Shown piece by piece: positions 41,309 through 43,602 of a DNA stretch of 43,602 nt (position 1 is the first letter of the stretch; the number at the start of each line of letters is the position of its first letter). Source of the stretch: Candidatus Gastranaerophilales bacterium (lineage in GTDB: Bacteria > Cyanobacteriota > Vampirovibrionia > Gastranaerophilales > Gastranaerophilaceae); contig CANQLK010000001.1 of NCBI GenBank assembly GCA_947624665.1, forward strand, positions 1 through 43,602, written 5' to 3'. The translations under genes were made by a program, and so were the position numbers. The notes beneath the pieces were generated by a model, which ran no database searches, was not told the origin of the DNA, and saw only the letters and a program-made list of their open reading frames with translations.

Positions 41309-42235
41309 ATGAAAGTAACGGTAAAAGTTCCTGCAACAACAGCTAATTTAGGCCCGGGATTTGATTGTTTAGGTTTGGCTCTTCCTGTTTATAATGAAAT
41401 TACGGTTGAAGAAACAGTTATGCCGGGAAGCGGTCTTGAAATTAATATTTTGGATGATTCAAATACTTATGATATTTTATCAATACCAAAAGATGAGAAT
41501 AATTTAGCATATAAAGCAATAGAACTTTTATACAGTTATATAGGTCAAAGTGTCAGTGATATAAAAATAACAATAAGAACAAACATACCCGTAACAAGGG
41601 GATTAGGAAGCAGTGCATCAGTAATAGTAGGAGGACTTGTAGCAGCAAACGAGTTGTTAGGTAGACCTGCCGATAATAATGTGTTGCTTTCAATAGCGTC
41701 CGAGGTTGAAGGTCATCCTGATAATGTCACTCCTGCTTTGTTTGGCGGGTTTTGTTTATCTTCTTTGGAAGATGACGGCAGTGTTGCTTTTTCAAAAATT
41801 GATTGGCCCGAAAATTGGAAATTAACTCTTATAATTCCTGATTATGAGCTTGATACTTTAATAGCACGTTCAGTATTACCTGAAAATATTAGTATTTCTG
41901 ATGCAGCTTTTAATATAAGAAAATGTGCCATGTTGATTGATGCCGTTTATAAAAAAGATTCTGAATTATTAAAAAAATCATTAAAAGATAAACTGCATCA
42001 GCCTTACAGAAGAAAATTAATAAACGGATTTAGTGAATTATCCGAGTTACTGGAAAATAAAGAAGGTATTTTAGGATGTGTTATTTCGGGTGCAGGTCCT
42101 TCTATTTTGGTTATTTCTGTGGATGATTCTTTTGAAAAAATCAAAAATGATGTAAAAGAGATTTTTAATGCATTGAATGTTGATTGTGATATCAGAACTT
42201 TTGAAATTGAAAATCAAGGTACGATAGTAATATAA
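41309..42235 (+). CDS. thrB: Homoserine kinase
   Basis: A GHMP-family kinase of 308 residues phosphorylating L-homoserine in threonine synthesis. VKVPATTANLGPGFDCLGLA is the family start. The ATP-binding loop is TRGLGSSASVIVGGLVAAN (about 93-111). EGHPDNVTPALFGGFCLS is the homoserine kinase hallmark. CVISGAGPSILVIS closes the active site near the C-terminus. It lies 7 bp after dnaN and 16 bp before pgk, so the three genes probably share a transcript despite unrelated functions. Confidence 0.96.
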   Translation: MKVTVKVPATTANLGPGFDCLGLALPVYNEITVEETVMPGSGLEINILDDSNTYDILSIPKDENNLAYKAIELLYSYIGQSVSDIKITIRTNIPVTRGLGSSASVIVGGLVAANELLGRPADNNVLLSIASEVEGHPDNVTPALFGGFCLSSLEDDGSVAFSKIDWPENWKLTLIIPDYELDTLIARSVLPENISISDAAFNIRKCAMLIDAVYKKDSELLKKSLKDKLHQPYRRKLINGFSELSELLENKEGILGCVISGAGPSILVISVDDSFEKIKNDVKEIFNALNVDCDIRTFEIENQGTIVI

Positions 42236-42251
42236 AAAAGGAGAGATTAAG

Positions 42252-43448
42252 ATGAAAAAATCTGTTAAAGATTTACATGATATTAAAGGAAAAAGAGCTC
42301 TCGTAAGGGTAGATATTAATGTTCCTTTAGATGAAAATAAGAATGTATCTGATGATACGAGAATACAGGCAATAATGCCTACATTAAAACTTTTAAAAGA
42401 GAATGGTGCAAAAATAATATTAATGGCACATTTAGGCAGACCAAAAGGTGAAGTTAATCCTGAATTCAGCTTAGCACCAGTTGCAAAATATTTATCTAAA
42501 GTTTTAGGTGAAGAAGTAATGTTTATACCTGATGTAAAAAGTGCAAAATCAATGGTTGAACAATTAAAAGACGGACAAGTAGCATTACTTGAAAATATAA
42601 GATATTATAAAGCAGAAGAAGCAAAAGATGATGATATGACATTTGCGAATGAGCTTAAACAATTGGGCGATTTTTATGTAAATGATGCATTCGGAGCAGC
42701 ACATAGAAATCATACATCAACTGCAAAATTGGCAAAAGTATTAAAACCTGCGGTTTCGGGTTTATTAATGGAAAAAGAATTAAGATGTTTATCACAGGCA
42801 CTTGATAATCCGACTAGACCGTTTACGGCAGTAGTAGGCGGAGCAAAAGTTTCTTCAAAAATAGGAGTATTGGAAAACTTATTGGATAAAGTTGACAATA
42901 TGATAATCGGCGGCGGTATGGCTTATACGTTTGTAAAAGCTAACGGCGGTAAAATAGGAAGCTCTATTTGTGAAGATGATCAGTTGGAAGTTGCTAAGGC
43001 TATCGAAAAGAAAGCTAAAGAAAAAGGTGTTAAACTTGTAATGGCAACCGATGTTTTAGTTACAAATGATTTTTCAGGAAACGGTGAAAACAAATTTGTT
43101 AAAATCAATGAAATACCTGAAGGATTTGAAGGTGTAGATGCAGGTTTAGAATCAAGAAAAGCATTTGCGGAAGTTCTAAAATCAAGTAAAACAATATTGA
43201 TGAACGGGCCGGTTGGTGCATTTGAAAATCCGAAATTTGCTGAAGGCACAAAAGCAGTACTTCAAGCAATTGTAGAAGCAACAAAAAATGGTGCTGTTTC
43301 AGTTATCGGTGGTGGTGACAGCGTAAGTGCTGCTAAAAAATTCTTTAAGGCGGAAGATTTTACTCATGTATCAACAGGCGGAGGTGCTTCATTAGAATTT
43401 ATCGAAGGAAAAATTCTTCCCGGCGTTGCCGCATTAGATGATAAATAA
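42252..43448 (+). CDS. pgk: Phosphoglycerate kinase
   Basis: A glycolytic enzyme of 398 residues that transfers phosphate between 1,3-bisphosphoglycerate and ADP. The N-domain has KRALVRVDINVPLDENKNVS, MAHLGRPKGEVNP and NDAFGAAHRNHTS. The C-domain has VVGGAKVSSKIGVLENLLDK and MNGPVGAFENPKFAEGT, and ends with SVIGGGDSVSAAKKF and STGGGASLEFIEGK. All substrate-binding arginine and glycine motifs are intact. AAAAGGAG precedes ATG. It is followed by a terminator. Confidence 0.98.
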   Translation: MKKSVKDLHDIKGKRALVRVDINVPLDENKNVSDDTRIQAIMPTLKLLKENGAKIILMAHLGRPKGEVNPEFSLAPVAKYLSKVLGEEVMFIPDVKSAKSMVEQLKDGQVALLENIRYYKAEEAKDDDMTFANELKQLGDFYVNDAFGAAHRNHTSTAKLAKVLKPAVSGLLMEKELRCLSQALDNPTRPFTAVVGGAKVSSKIGVLENLLDKVDNMIIGGGMAYTFVKANGGKIGSSICEDDQLEVAKAIEKKAKEKGVKLVMATDVLVTNDFSGNGENKFVKINEIPEGFEGVDAGLESRKAFAEVLKSSKTILMNGPVGAFENPKFAEGTKAVLQAIVEATKNGAVSVIGGGDSVSAAKKFFKAEDFTHVSTGGGASLEFIEGKILPGVAALDDK

Positions 43449-43475
43449 TTTTTTATAAATTTAATTGAATAAAAT

Positions 43476-43515
43476 AGAGGAATTGTGAAATATTTATTTT
43501 TTAATTCCTCTTTTT
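43476..43515 (+). terminator. Terminator of pgk
   Basis: AGAGGAATT (43476-43484) and AATTCCTCT (43503-43511) make a 9-bp stem with an 18-base AT-rich loop, followed by TTTTT. The right arm also belongs to the sequence shared with repeat B copy 1. Confidence 0.8.
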
Positions 43516-43542
43516 ATTTAATATTAAAAATAATTTAATTAC

Positions 43543-43602
43543 GTCAGCTTCGAATTGCGAATAAAGAAAATCTAAATTTCAGCAAAGACTCGCAAACTCG
43601 CT
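43543..43602 (-). repeat. Intergenic repeat family B, copy 2 (inverted, cut by window end)
   Basis: The reverse complement of 43543-43602 equals 35733-35792 of copy 1 by eye across all 60 visible bases. Similarity continues outward to about 43508 (35793-35830 in copy 1), apart from homopolymer length changes. The rest of the element lies beyond the window. Confidence 0.88.

Overview
The window is a compact, AT-rich bacterial chromosome segment with standard-code genes, mostly TAA stops and short intergenic gaps. My best guess at the source is a gut-type relative of the Cyanobacteria (Melainabacteria/Vampirovibrionia, Gastranaerophilales-like). That is inference from several hints taken together: a threonyl-tRNA synthetase without a TGS domain (as I recall for cyanobacteria), dnaN beside a probable origin but not beside dnaA, a flagellar export operon, DUF4127 and glycan-catabolism genes, and very low G+C. 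No rRNA or tRNA gene, CRISPR array, prophage or transposase gene was seen.

Layout, left to right. (1) 1-4.6 kb: the tail of a probable acyltransferase, then hpt and tilS on the minus strand, a polytopic membrane protein and a cupin with a cysteine cluster. (2) 4.57-4.76 kb: copy 1 of a relatively GC-rich intergenic repeat (family A). (3) 4.9-7.1 kb: a secreted M48-like pseudo-peptidase overlapping a second secreted protein, then a MscS channel. (4) 7.1-11.7 kb, minus strand: SGNH hydrolase, FliM-FliN-like protein, fliO, fliP, fliQ and fliR. (5) 11.8-12.9 kb: a DNA methyltransferase overlapping a DUF1653-like gene. (6) 13-17.5 kb, minus strand: a LysM-like protein, a LOG-family hydrolase, a phosphomevalonate-kinase-like P-loop kinase, ribosomal protein S1 and RtcB, then repeat A copy 2 in inverted orientation. 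(7) 17.7-21.3 kb: dnaK and a second polytopic membrane protein. (8) 21.4-28.5 kb: nanE-nanK, a parvulin, an unknown coiled-coil protein, recF, a class II aldolase and a GH38 alpha-mannosidase. (9) 28.6-35.5 kb: fabF, a dCMP deaminase, two tandem WYL-like regulators, DUF4127 and thrS. (10) 35.6-36.0 kb: a MITE-like repeat (family B) next to a long cruciform. (11) 36-39.7 kb: two GT2 glycosyltransferases and a radical SAM/SPASM protein. (12) 39.7-40.2 kb: a probable chromosomal origin. (13) 40.2-43.5 kb: dnaN-thrB-pgk, then an inverted, truncated second copy of repeat B.

Taken together this is mainly a housekeeping chromosome segment. It carries translation and RNA repair (tilS, rpsA, thrS, rtcB), replication and repair (dnaN, recF), protein folding (dnaK, parvulin) and lipid synthesis (fabF). 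An intracellular sugar-salvage set (NanE, NanK, class II aldolase, GH38) suggests use of host-type amino sugars, mannose and possibly deoxy-sugars, although no transporter is present in the window.

The most notable observation is the putative oriC upstream of dnaN. It has six exact TTTT(A/C)TACA DnaA-box-like sites, and one is followed 13 bp later by five consecutive DnaA-trio triplets and then an extremely AT-rich stretch. Next are the two families of structured, inverted repeats, one of which brackets the origin. After those come the FliM-FliN fusion with an over-long FliQ, a degenerate M48 gene pair, and an animal-type phosphomevalonate-kinase homologue in a bacterial rpsA operon.
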